In this document: one piece after another, positions 36,949 through 44,732 of the stretch | Layout of the letters: each line of letters starts with the position of its first letter | Position numbering within the stretch: the first letter of the stretch is position 1 | Assembly: GCF_900119735.1 (NCBI RefSeq) | Contig: NZ_FPJW01000006.1 | Location: 155,151 to 219,150, forward strand | DNA from: Marinospirillum alkaliphilum DSM 21637 | GTDB lineage: Bacteria; Pseudomonadota; Gammaproteobacteria; Pseudomonadales; Halomonadaceae | Direction of reading: 5' to 3' | DNA: 64,000 bases | Notes under the pieces: model-generated | Told to the model about the DNA's origin: nothing | Databases searched by the model: none | What the model saw: the letters and a program-made list of their open reading frames with translations, nothing else | Program-made: the position numbers and the translations under genes

Positions 36949-38445
36949 CCTGCAAAACGCCCTTTTTTCAGAAGCACTCTGATTTCTACTATACCACTTG
37001 AGCGTTCTGCTCAGCTGGCAACCGTCTGATGGCAATAACCAGGTTCCTCAAGGAATGTCGCTCTCCTTCAGGGATGCCCAGCAGAGCCTGCCATAAGCTC
37101 CAAGGGGTTAACTTTTTTCGGCCCAAAAGAAGCTCGGCCAGCTTCTTCAGGATTTTTCTCAGGTTCATACCCACACCACAGAGTACCGCGTGGATTTTGT
37201 CACCCAGCGCACCGTGCAAGTGGCAGCGATCCAGTAAACCTTCGCTTTTCATGTGTCCAATGATGGGTTCTATACTGTTTCGTCGATGCTGCTGCTCATG
37301 AGCTTTGCCTCGCCCTTTTTTTCTGCCGGTGATGTGAACCTGACAGAGGTACGTTTGATCACTGCCCTTGTAGCCTCGATCCACCAGCAGATGTTCGGGC
37401 AACTGTCCCAGATGACTTTTCAGGCGCCTTAACAGAGGCTCCACGGTATGACCGTCATAAGGATTGCCGTTCAGTGACTGGCAATCCAGTACCAGTCCTT
37501 CAGCAGCCGTGGTGACCACACTGACTTTAGCACCGAACTCGTGACGCTGACGTGCCTTGCCTTTGGTGATGCAGACCACCTGGGGTTCATGCAGGCTGTA
37601 CAGGCGCTGCTTGATGGAGTGATCGCCATATTGGTCGAGCAGTCGCAGTGCTTGATGCAATTTATCACTGAGTGGCTGGCTGCGTTTTGACAGTGCCTTC
37701 TGATCAATGAGCGCTGCACAGATGTGAATCAGGTTGCTGTGCATTTTTCGCAAGTGCTTATGCATCCGTTGGAACTGGCACGCATGAGCGTAACGGCTGA
37801 CATTCCAAACCAGTTTATCCAACACTTTGATGAAGGTTTGCTTGAAGCGAACCCCCTCGTTCTTGGCTAAGGCCACCAGTTGTCGATGGCAGCGGCTAAC
37901 CAACCTGGCATCGGTTGGATGCGAAGTGGCCTTGGGCATCACCGTTGTATCAGCCACCACCACTTCGAAGCTTTCTGGAGCCACAGTACCGGTTTCTTCA
38001 GCCAGCTTGATGGTCATTTTCAAGAGTTCACGAGCACCCTCTTCACCAATTCGCTGACGAAACCGCAGCATGGTGGTTTCATCCATGGGTATTCGATGCT
38101 GAAAAGTGATCTCTCCACAGAAGTGTTGCCAGTAGGGGTTCTCAGTCCAACGCTTGAGCACTTCCAGGTCCGACAGCCCGTAGATGTGTTTGAGCAGTTG
38201 AAGGCCGACCTGCAAGCGGACCGGCATGGCAGGACGACCAGAGTTGGAGGCATACATGGGGCCGAAATAACCTTCACAGGCTGACCAGTCGATGCGCTTG
38301 CCCAGAATCACCAGCTCATGCCGAGTATCAATGATGTCATCCAGATAGGTTTCCAGAAGATCCCTTTGAGGTTTTTGGCGTGAATCTGGACGAAACATGG
38401 GCGATTTCTCTTGGTTTTTGAAAGAAAAGGCTGGATTTGGTCAGG
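36949..38445 (-). mobile_element. IS5-family insertion sequence
   Basis: The element holds one transposase gene. The left end CCTGCAAAACGCCC (from 36949) and the complement of the right end, CCTGACCAAATCCAGCC (from 38445 inward), form imperfect inverted repeats. The exact tips and a target-site duplication are not certain; no clean duplication is visible. It sits between the AT-rich two-gene unit and a DUF3095 gene. Confidence 0.7.
36989..38398 (-). CDS. IS5-family transposase
   Basis: A 469-residue DDE transposase. The N-terminal DUF772-type domain contains RPAMPVRLQVGLQLLKHIYG and MDETTMLRFRQRIGEEG. The catalytic part has VVVADTTVMPKATSHPTDAR (first Asp), EHLLVDRGYKGSDQTYL (second Asp) and RRNSIEPIIGHMKSEG (Glu). 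The frame is complete and no stop or frameshift is seen, so the enzyme may be active. It reads toward the AT-rich pair and could drive read-through into it. Confidence 0.93.
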   Translation of the reverse strand: MFRPDSRQKPQRDLLETYLDDIIDTRHELVILGKRIDWSACEGYFGPMYASNSGRPAMPVRLQVGLQLLKHIYGLSDLEVLKRWTENPYWQHFCGEITFQHRIPMDETTMLRFRQRIGEEGARELLKMTIKLAEETGTVAPESFEVVVADTTVMPKATSHPTDARLVSRCHRQLVALAKNEGVRFKQTFIKVLDKLVWNVSRYAHACQFQRMHKHLRKMHSNLIHICAALIDQKALSKRSQPLSDKLHQALRLLDQYGDHSIKQRLYSLHEPQVVCITKGKARQRHEFGAKVSVVTTAAEGLVLDCQSLNGNPYDGHTVEPLLRRLKSHLGQLPEHLLVDRGYKGSDQTYLCQVHITGRKKGRGKAHEQQHRRNSIEPIIGHMKSEGLLDRCHLHGALGDKIHAVLCGVGMNLRKILKKLAELLLGRKKLTPWSLWQALLGIPEGERHSLRNLVIAIRRLPAEQNAQVV

Positions 38446-38660
38446 AAATGATACCAGAAAAACAACTTAAGCTATTGATATTAATAGCCTTTGTTATTTT
38501 GCAGGATCGACTAAATATTCTTAAGCAATGCATGCCCAGGCACGCTACCGCCCCAGGGTGTGAAATGAGTCGCTTCGCATCCTGCGGGTGGGTGTTTCCT
38601 TTCTTGTTTCGTTTTACCAAAGATGTGTCTGACTGGCAACTCTGGGTGTTGCTTTGGTGT
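38446..38660. other. AT-rich gene-free stretch right of the IS
   Basis: About 215 bases without a supported gene. The first 80 bases are AT-rich like the island, the rest resembles the host. It probably contains the right edge of the transferred segment and the 3' end of the DUF3095 transcript. Confidence 0.4.
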
Positions 38661-39812
38661 TCAGCGTTTTTGTTTCATGCTTCTGGCGGCCAGGGCGTAG
38701 CCACCATCACAGCCGTCAACAAAGTGGATGTGTTCAACACCGGTCTGGCTGACCAGGCAGGTGAGTTGGGCGGCGTCACTGATGTGCTGGCCGTAGATCA
38801 ACTGGCCTTGTTGTTGTTGCTGGTCAAGCCACTGGTTGAATGCGTCCAGATCGTTGCGATCAGCGGCAAATACCATGCGAAGGGTGTCGTCCAGTTTGCG
38901 ATAGTCGGAGCTGGCCACGGCATCACTGCGGTAACGCCCCCAGTGCGCCTTTCCAAGCCGGATATCAAACTTCATCAGCAGCAGGCCCAGCAGGTTGATG
39001 CAGCGCAGTTTCAGCAGTTGCAGCCACTGGCTGCGCCTTTCTTTGAAATTGCGCACCGATGCTTCCGCAGACAGCTTGTCCGCATCAAAGGCCAGTTGCA
39101 GGCGTTCTGCGGTCAGGGGCTGAAGTTGTGCTTCATTGCCCAGCAGTTGCTGCATGGTCTGTATCACGCCTTCATAACACTGAAGCTGCTGGTCCACACT
39201 GCCACTGGCCTGCACCAGCAGGCTGACGGTCACTTCCCTGGGGCTGTTGATGCGCTTCCAGCGGCATTCAAAACCGGAAAAATCGGCTTCTGGCTGGCCT
39301 TGTTCCGGCAGCAGATGAAAGTCCTTGCTCGCTTTGGTCAGTCGATCCGCCACCTGCAGGCCACCACCGGTGAAAAAAGCCTGTTGCAGGTTGGCCGAGT
39401 GCCGGTAACGGGCCACCAGCACCGGTGCCTGGCTGCGGATCCGGGCATAGGGCATCAGGCTGCAACGCAGGCTCAGCTGAAAAGCATCCCTGGCCAGTTC
39501 CATGCAACCCAGCAGGGCATTACGCACTGCCTGAACCTTGCTCGGCGGAATGCAAAAGGTGGCACCATCACCACCAAACACATAGGGCAACTGCAGCGGC
39601 TGGGTGGCGTTCAGTACCGCCGCCACGGTGCAACCGCCCAGCGCGTTCACATCGCGGTAACGCCCTGCTTCAATGGCCTGGGTGGAGCCTTCCAGATCGG
39701 TGACCACCACCCACCAGTCATCGGGCAGTTCCTGGTAGTGGTGCAGTTGCAGAGTGTCAGAGAAGGCTTCAACAGCCGGGAGATCGGTGAAAAAAGTGTC
39801 CTGAGCGGGCAT
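38661..39812 (-). CDS. DUF3095 protein with nucleotidyl-cyclase-like domain
   Basis: A 383-residue DUF3095 protein. The N-terminal half resembles a class III nucleotidyl cyclase: WWVVVTDLEGSTQAIEAGRY holds the first metal Asp, and LPYVFGGDGATFCIPPS holds the second in GGDGA. The C-terminal part contains RSDAVASSDYRKLDDTLRMV, typical of the family. Activity has not been shown in anything I can name. The ATG at 39812 is preferred to the open-frame start at 39986, which would overlap the SNase-like gene. It follows that gene by 13 bases. Confidence 0.85.
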   Translation of the reverse strand: MPAQDTFFTDLPAVEAFSDTLQLHHYQELPDDWWVVVTDLEGSTQAIEAGRYRDVNALGGCTVAAVLNATQPLQLPYVFGGDGATFCIPPSKVQAVRNALLGCMELARDAFQLSLRCSLMPYARIRSQAPVLVARYRHSANLQQAFFTGGGLQVADRLTKASKDFHLLPEQGQPEADFSGFECRWKRINSPREVTVSLLVQASGSVDQQLQCYEGVIQTMQQLLGNEAQLQPLTAERLQLAFDADKLSAEASVRNFKERRSQWLQLLKLRCINLLGLLLMKFDIRLGKAHWGRYRSDAVASSDYRKLDDTLRMVFAADRNDLDAFNQWLDQQQQQGQLIYGQHISDAAQLTCLVSQTGVEHIHFVDGCDGGYALAARSMKQKR

Positions 39813-39825
39813 GCAGTGTATCCGG

Positions 39826-40437
39826 TTAACGAGCCTGACAGGCCGGATCAGGGTGTCCCTGGTCCAGCAGGTGTTGAATGTAGGATTGCGCCGGTCGATT
39901 CGGTGCTTCACCGATGTGCACACCGGACCAGTGGCCACGGGCCTGACTGCGGGCTTCCAGATGCGCTTCACGCGCGGCAGCGGCAAATTCAGTCATCTTT
40001 TCGCGGCTTTCATGCTGGTAGCTGTCCGGCCAGGCATAACCGGAGCGGATCAGTGCCAGATGCCCGGCTTCATCCCGGTCCTGACTGCGAACATTGCCGA
40101 CCCAGAGCTGGCTGTGCAGCACCGCATCCACTTCAACCAGCACCTTGCCCCGAAAACGCCCCTGTGCCAGATCAATCAATCCCAGCACGGAACGTCGGTA
40201 ACCGGGCTGGTCTTTCAGCGGGGTGTTCACGCCGTTCAGCACCAGGCAGACCTGATCGTTGTTCTGCAGTTTCAGCACCAGCGTCTGGCCATCCACCACG
40301 CCCTGCACGGAAGCCGGGATCGGGCGACCGGCACCCTTGATCAATACCAGGCTGCCAGTGATTGCCGGAAGGGTGTAAAACAGCATTGCAGCGGCTGTCA
40401 GCAGTATTACCAGGCTAATCCAGTGGGTTGGTTTCAT
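39826..40437 (-). CDS. Exported SNase-like (thermonuclease-fold) protein
   Basis: A 203-residue protein with an N-terminal membrane anchor or signal (WISLVILLTAAAMLFYTLPAITG). It then has a divergent staphylococcal-nuclease-like domain: VQGVVDGQTLVLKL, VCLVLNGVNTPLKDQPGYRRS and AGHLALIRSGYAWPDSY. Several catalytic residues of thermonuclease (Arg in the VRL/DTPE region) are altered, so the domain may bind rather than cut. AGGGAGG lies before the ATG at 40437. It is divergent from the DUF3833 gene and first of a two-gene unit with DUF3095. Confidence 0.75.
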   Translation of the reverse strand: MKPTHWISLVILLTAAAMLFYTLPAITGSLVLIKGAGRPIPASVQGVVDGQTLVLKLQNNDQVCLVLNGVNTPLKDQPGYRRSVLGLIDLAQGRFRGKVLVEVDAVLHSQLWVGNVRSQDRDEAGHLALIRSGYAWPDSYQHESREKMTEFAAAAREAHLEARSQARGHWSGVHIGEAPNRPAQSYIQHLLDQGHPDPACQAR

Positions 40438-40579
40438 CCGGCCTCCCTGATCGTTGATCTTCATTTCTAGCAGCTTGATGTCAGTTTTGCCACAAGGATT
40501 CCATTTGCATGATGGCACAATTCCGATGCCAGAGTTATACTTTACATATACAAATCTGTACAACTCCTGCGGAGATCGG

Positions 40580-41176
40580 ATGATGAGCCCCTTGAAACCC
40601 TTGCGTTTACTGCTGCTTATTCTTGTTATGCTGGTGTTGACTGCCTGCGGCCACGTCAGGGTACAGCACTTTGATGGCCGTGAACCTGAGTTTTCTGTAG
40701 CGGAATATTTCCAGGGTGAAACCTGGGGCTGGGGCATGGTGCAGGACTATCGTGGCCGAATCACCCGCCAGTTCACCGTCTATATTCAGGGGTACATGGA
40801 TGGTGATGTGCTGGTGCTGGATGAGGATTTCCTGTTCAGTGACGGCGAGGAATCCAAACGCGTGTGGCGTCTGAAACCGGTGGATCAGCACTGTTATGTC
40901 GGCACCGCGCATGATGTGGTGGGTGAAGGCCGCGCCTGCAATTACGGTGATGCCTTTCATCTGACTTATCGCCTGAAAGTGCCGATTGGTGAGCGGGAAT
41001 GGGTGTTCAGCATGGATGACTGGATGTACCTGCAGGACAATCAGGTGGTGTTTAATCGCACCCGAATGAGAAAATGGGGTCTGACTCTAGGAAACATCAC
41101 GCTGACCTTCACCAAACAGCCCCTTGCCAACAACAACCAGGATGAAGCTGAAGGCTTCCAACGGAGCGCACAATGA
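40580..41176 (+). CDS. DUF3833 family lipoprotein
   Basis: A 198-residue predicted lipoprotein. The signal LLLLILVMLVLTACG gives a lipobox Cys near residue 23, followed by the DUF3833 region from HFDGREPEFSVAEYFQGETW through GRITRQFTVYIQG and FLFSDGEESKRVWRL. Family function is unknown. Two ATG codons (40580, 40583) follow GGAG. The stop overlaps the glutathione peroxidase start (ATGA), so both are translated together. Confidence 0.88.
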   Translation: MMSPLKPLRLLLLILVMLVLTACGHVRVQHFDGREPEFSVAEYFQGETWGWGMVQDYRGRITRQFTVYIQGYMDGDVLVLDEDFLFSDGEESKRVWRLKPVDQHCYVGTAHDVVGEGRACNYGDAFHLTYRLKVPIGEREWVFSMDDWMYLQDNQVVFNRTRMRKWGLTLGNITLTFTKQPLANNNQDEAEGFQRSAQ

Positions 41177-41718
41177 AAAAGCTGCTACTGTTGTTTTTGA
41201 TTCCGCTGGCATTCAGCCTGCCGGCCCAGGCGGAAACAACCCAGTGCCCGACCCTGCTGAACACCACGCAACCCCTGCTGCACTCAACCGAATCCATTGA
41301 TCTCTGCCAGTTTGCCGGTAAACCCCTGCTGATAGTGAACACCGCCAGTTATTGCGGTTACACCCGTCAGTTCGGTGGTCTGGAGGCCTTGCACCAGCAG
41401 TATGCTGATCGGGGGCTGGTGGTGCTGGGTTTTCCATCCAATGATTTCATGCAGGAAGCCCGCGATGAAAGCCGCACGGCTGAAGTCTGCTTTATCAATT
41501 ACGGCGTCACCTTCAACATGCTGAGCCCCAGCCGGGTCAGCCGTGGTGAACTCAATCCGGTGTTTGCCGAGCTGCAACGCCAGGGAGCGAGCCTGCCACG
41601 CTGGAACTTCCACAAGTACCTGGTCAACGAAGAGGGCCAGCTGGTGGGCTTTTTCGGCAGTCGTGTTGAACCGGATGCCCCGCAGCTGGTGGGTGCGATT
41701 GAGGCCATGCTTAACTGA
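41173..41718 (+). CDS. Exported glutathione peroxidase family protein
   Basis: A 181-residue thiol peroxidase of the GPx family with a signal peptide (LLLLFLIPLAFSLPAQA, cleavage near residue 20). The peroxidatic site is LLIVNTASYCGYTRQFGGLEAL, with Cys in the selenocysteine position, and FPSNDFMQEARDES carries the usual Gln/Asn-side motif in altered form. Trp is present in PRWNFHKYLV. A periplasmic peroxide-detoxifying role is likely. It is coupled to the DUF3833 lipoprotein gene. Confidence 0.9.
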   Translation: MKKLLLLFLIPLAFSLPAQAETTQCPTLLNTTQPLLHSTESIDLCQFAGKPLLIVNTASYCGYTRQFGGLEALHQQYADRGLVVLGFPSNDFMQEARDESRTAEVCFINYGVTFNMLSPSRVSRGELNPVFAELQRQGASLPRWNFHKYLVNEEGQLVGFFGSRVEPDAPQLVGAIEAMLN

Positions 41719-41759
41719 GTTAACGGTATAACTTGATTTGCGGGGCGGTTGCAGCAGGC

Positions 41760-42341
41760 TTATTTCACTTGCCGCACCTGGCCCCTCACCTGATCAGACA
41801 GCGCCTTGTAAAAGCCTTCCAGTGCTGCCTTTTCACCTTCCAGCATGGCCTGCACCTGTTGCTGGTATTCAACCGTGAGTTGCAGATTCCATTCCTGCGC
41901 CAGTCGCCGCAGCAGGGATTCATGTTCAAAAGCCAGTTCCACCTGCAGTTGATCCATCACCCGCAGGGTGACAAAACTCACCTGCTGCAGCGGTTCACTG
42001 ATGGCCTGGCTGTAGGCCCGCACCAGCCCACCGGCACCGAGTTTCACACCGCCGAAATAACGCACCACGGTGGCCAGCACCTGGTCCAGGTGTTTGTGTT
42101 GCAGCACGTTCTGCATGGGGGCTGCGGCAGTGCCGGAAGGCTCACCATCATCCGACTGGCGCACCTGACCGTTGACCAGCAGGCACCAGCAGACATGAGC
42201 GGCATCCGGGTGCTGATTACGCAGCGTATGCACCCGCTCCAACCCCTGCTCCAGACTCGTCACCGGCTCCACACAGCCGATGAAACGCGACTTCTTGATT
42301 TCCAGCAGACTGGTGACCGGTTCCGACAGGGTCTGGCGCAT
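41760..42341 (-). CDS. yigZ: YigZ/IMPACT family protein
   Basis: A 193-residue UPF0029/IMPACT-family protein, with EIKKSRFIGCVEPV at the start, then SDDGEPSGTAAAPMQNVL and VVRYFGGVKLGAGGLVRAYS, and a C-terminal ferredoxin-like DUF1949 domain. The family is tied to translation and the stress response, with an uncertain biochemical role. The first 125 bases are also read in another frame as the end of the RES-domain toxin gene on the same strand. Confidence 0.92.
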   Translation of the reverse strand: MRQTLSEPVTSLLEIKKSRFIGCVEPVTSLEQGLERVHTLRNQHPDAAHVCWCLLVNGQVRQSDDGEPSGTAAAPMQNVLQHKHLDQVLATVVRYFGGVKLGAGGLVRAYSQAISEPLQQVSFVTLRVMDQLQVELAFEHESLLRRLAQEWNLQLTVEYQQQVQAMLEGEKAALEGFYKALSDQVRGQVRQVK

Positions 42342-43083
42342 CAGTTTTCCCCTTTCCTTTCAGAGCGGTCTGCCATGCATCGGCAGCAAATTCCAGGCGT
42401 TCACTGTCGCGCCGCCAGATCACGGCATCCTGCTGCACGGCCAGCCACCAGGTTTGTTTCACCGGGTCCGGTCTGGGTGATGAGAAGGCAGCAGGATCAA
42501 GCACCGCAACGCACCAACCTGACTCAGGGTCGCGCACCGACTGATAGATGATGCCACCCATGCCGGCTTCACGAGCCACGCGTGCAAAATGCTGGGTGGC
42601 GCTGTAGTCCGTGGGGTGTTGCCATGCACCGAGGTCAGCACTAAAGGGTGGCTTGCGCAGATCCACCACGCGGGTGGCAAGGCTCACTTTGAAGGCGGTG
42701 TGTGCCACCGGTTCAATGCGTTCCAGATCCACGGCATCCTGAAGGAATTTCCAGCGCCAGTAGCCCAGTTCAGCACAGACAGTGCGTACCGTTTCGGCAC
42801 CGTAAAAGACGCCGGGGTCGGTGACACTTCTGAAACGGGAACCACTTCTGTGCGGGTTATAACGAAAGGGTGTCGCCAGCAGATAATCCAGACCGGCAAC
42901 ACCGGCTGGTTGAGGTGGCTTGCTGCTTTCCAGCAGCATCTCCAGCAGATCCTGCTCCGCTGCATCATCAACAATTTTCATGGTTGAGGCCAGGTGCTGA
43001 ACTTCAACCATGCGCCATGCAGGCGCAGACCACTCACGTGCTTCAGACGAGACCGCGAGAGGCGTCCAGGTAGTGGACAACAC
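42217..43083 (-). CDS. RES-domain toxin (NAD+ phosphorylase family)
   Basis: A 288-residue RES-family protein; characterised members deplete NAD+. The core runs from WRMVEVQHLASTMKIVDD through LLATPFRYNPHRSGSRFR, DPGVFYGAETVRTVCAELGY (Arg, Tyr and Glu of the active site) and IIYQSVRDPESGWCVAVLDPAAF. The GTG at 43083 has AAGGA 7 bases upstream and fits the family N terminus. It overlaps the antitoxin by 41 bases. The C terminus runs about 40 residues past the usual end into yigZ, possibly from loss of the original stop. Confidence 0.88.
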   Translation of the reverse strand: MLSTTWTPLAVSSEAREWSAPAWRMVEVQHLASTMKIVDDAAEQDLLEMLLESSKPPQPAGVAGLDYLLATPFRYNPHRSGSRFRSVTDPGVFYGAETVRTVCAELGYWRWKFLQDAVDLERIEPVAHTAFKVSLATRVVDLRKPPFSADLGAWQHPTDYSATQHFARVAREAGMGGIIYQSVRDPESGWCVAVLDPAAFSSPRPDPVKQTWWLAVQQDAVIWRRDSERLEFAADAWQTALKGKGKTDAPDPVGTGHQSAGNQEVAFHRLCGAGDESGAGVGAGAYAA

Positions 43084-43423
43084 GAACAAGTCCTTCTGTC
43101 TGGTTGATGAGTTCAATGGGGCGACCATTGAGTCCCTGGTTATTGCTGTTCAGCCACTGGCGAGCGGTAAGCTCTTCACCGACAAGGGAGTCGAGTGAAC
43201 GAAACAACCGAACAAACAGCAGGGCGAACTCCCACTCTTTGCGATGGGATTCAAGCTGATAATGACCGGCATAAAGCCGAGTGATGGTGGCCGGACTGAC
43301 CCCCAGAATTCTGGCCAGCTGCCCCCGCGGAATGTTCAACCGCTCGGCGGCACGGGCGACGGCCTTGGATAATACGGCACCGGCATCAGCCGACAGGGAT
43401 GCGTCACTGGTTGTTACTGTCAT
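43043..43423 (-). CDS. Xre/MbcA/ParS-type antitoxin of the RES toxin
   Basis: A 126-residue antitoxin. An Xre-like helix-turn-helix (LSKAVARAAERLNIPRGQLARILGVSPATITRLY in sections) is followed by a DUF2384-type toxin-binding domain (FALLFVRLFRSLDSLVGEE, ARQWLNSNNQGLNGRPIELI). Order and overlap with the RES gene are typical of this type II system. A strong AAGGAGGTG ribosome-binding site precedes the ATG at 43423, and a promoter lies upstream. It probably represses itself. Confidence 0.92.
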   Translation of the reverse strand: MTVTTSDASLSADAGAVLSKAVARAAERLNIPRGQLARILGVSPATITRLYAGHYQLESHRKEWEFALLFVRLFRSLDSLVGEELTARQWLNSNNQGLNGRPIELINQTEGLVRVVHYLDASRGLV

Positions 43424-43445
43424 GGCTCACCTCCTTTCCATGGAA

Positions 43446-43474
43446 ATTTTAGGATCAATTTATTGCTATTGCAA
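43446..43474 (-). promoter_or_regulatory. Probable promoter of the Xre-RES module
   Basis: On the minus strand TTGCAA and TAAAAT are spaced by 17 bases. An imperfect inverted repeat (TTTATTGC and GCAAATAAA on the plus strand, 43459-43479) overlaps the -35 and could be the antitoxin operator. Confidence 0.6.
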
Positions 43475-43553
43475 ATAAAGCCAGCTGCGCATCCGCATGT
43501 GAATCTTGTTAAAATTGAACATTCAGTCAGATGACTCAGACAGGACAAGACTT

Positions 43554-44723
43554 TTGCTCAGACGCCATTACACCGGCAGGGATGTGACCCGCGCCCAGAA
43601 CATTGATGAACTCCGCGGCATGGCAGCCCAGCGCCTGCCGAACTTCTGCATGGAATACCTCGAAGGTGGCTCGGATGATGAGTACACCTTGCAACGCAAT
43701 CGCAGTGCGTATGACGAGATCATTTTCCGCCCGCGCACGCTGGTGGACATTTCACAGCGGGATCTTGCCACTGAACTCTATGGTGAATCGATCAGCATGC
43801 CGCTGATGATTGCTCCCACCGGTTTTAATGGCCTGCTGACCCATGAGGGGGATCGGGTGCTGGCAGAAGCCGCTGCCCGTGCCGGGGTGCCCTTCTGCCA
43901 GAGCATGGTGTCCACGGTTTCGATGGAGCGGATTGCGGCCACCGGGGTGCGCCACTGGTTGCAGCTTTATCTGTTCAAGAACCGTGACAACCTGAAAGGC
44001 ATCATTGAACGTGCGGAAGCCGCCGGTTGTGAAGCGCTGGTGCTGACCACCGATACCTCGGTATTCGGCAACCGGGAATGGGATCGACGCAATTACCTCG
44101 CCCCGATGCAGCTGGATCTGCGCAACACCCTGCATGTGGCCAGCCGACTGCGCTGGATTTTTGATGTGCTGGTGCCGCATGGCATACCGCGCTTCTGCAA
44201 TCTGGGTGATTTTTTACCCCCGGAAAAAGCCAGTGCCCGCAATGCCGCCACTTTTCTGACGCAGGAAATGGATCCGTCTCTGAACTGGGAGGATGTCAGC
44301 TGGCTGCGGGATCTCTGGCCGCGCAAGCTGCTGTTGAAGGGGGTGTTGTGCGGTGAGGATGCCCGTGAAGCCCAGCGGCGCGGTGTGGATGGTCTGGTGA
44401 TTTCCAATCACGGGGGCCGCCAGCTGGATACCTGCCCCAGCCCGATCGACGTGCTGCCGGAAATCCGTCAGGCAGTGGGGCCGGATTTTCTGTTGATTGT
44501 GGACAGCGGCCTGCGCCGCGGCAGTGATTTCATCAAGGCGCGTTGCCTGGGTGCGGATCTGGCAATGAGTGGCCGGGCGACCCTCTACGGCCTGGCAGCC
44601 GGTGGTGCTGCCGGAGCTGATCGTGCGCTGGCGATTCTGCGCAGTGAAATGGATCGCACTCTGGGGTTACTGGGGTGCACCCGCATTGAACAGCTCAATG
44701 CGGATTACCTGATGCCGCGCTGA
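43554..44723 (+). CDS. FMN-dependent alpha-hydroxy-acid oxidoreductase (LldD-like)
   Basis: A 389-residue flavoenzyme of the lactate/mandelate dehydrogenase and glycolate oxidase family. Visible sites are LPNFCMEYLEGGSDDEYTLQ, the FMN-binding MPLMIAPTGFNGLL, HWLQLYLFKNRDNL, the catalytic base in LVISNHGGRQLD (His) and VDSGLRRGSDFIKARCLGAD. The TTG at 43554 with AGGA 8 bases upstream is taken as start; no ATG fits. Substrate could be L-lactate, mandelate or another 2-hydroxy acid. It is a single gene, divergent from the toxin-antitoxin pair. Confidence 0.88.
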   Translation: MLRRHYTGRDVTRAQNIDELRGMAAQRLPNFCMEYLEGGSDDEYTLQRNRSAYDEIIFRPRTLVDISQRDLATELYGESISMPLMIAPTGFNGLLTHEGDRVLAEAAARAGVPFCQSMVSTVSMERIAATGVRHWLQLYLFKNRDNLKGIIERAEAAGCEALVLTTDTSVFGNREWDRRNYLAPMQLDLRNTLHVASRLRWIFDVLVPHGIPRFCNLGDFLPPEKASARNAATFLTQEMDPSLNWEDVSWLRDLWPRKLLLKGVLCGEDAREAQRRGVDGLVISNHGGRQLDTCPSPIDVLPEIRQAVGPDFLLIVDSGLRRGSDFIKARCLGADLAMSGRATLYGLAAGGAAGADRALAILRSEMDRTLGLLGCTRIEQLNADYLMPR

Positions 44724-44732
44724 TCCAGCCGA

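Noticed and set aside
38397..40340. Long plus-strand frame of 647 codons over the DUF3095 and SNase-like genes
   Set aside because: It is the antisense shadow of two minus-strand genes with recognisable domains and has no domain of its own.
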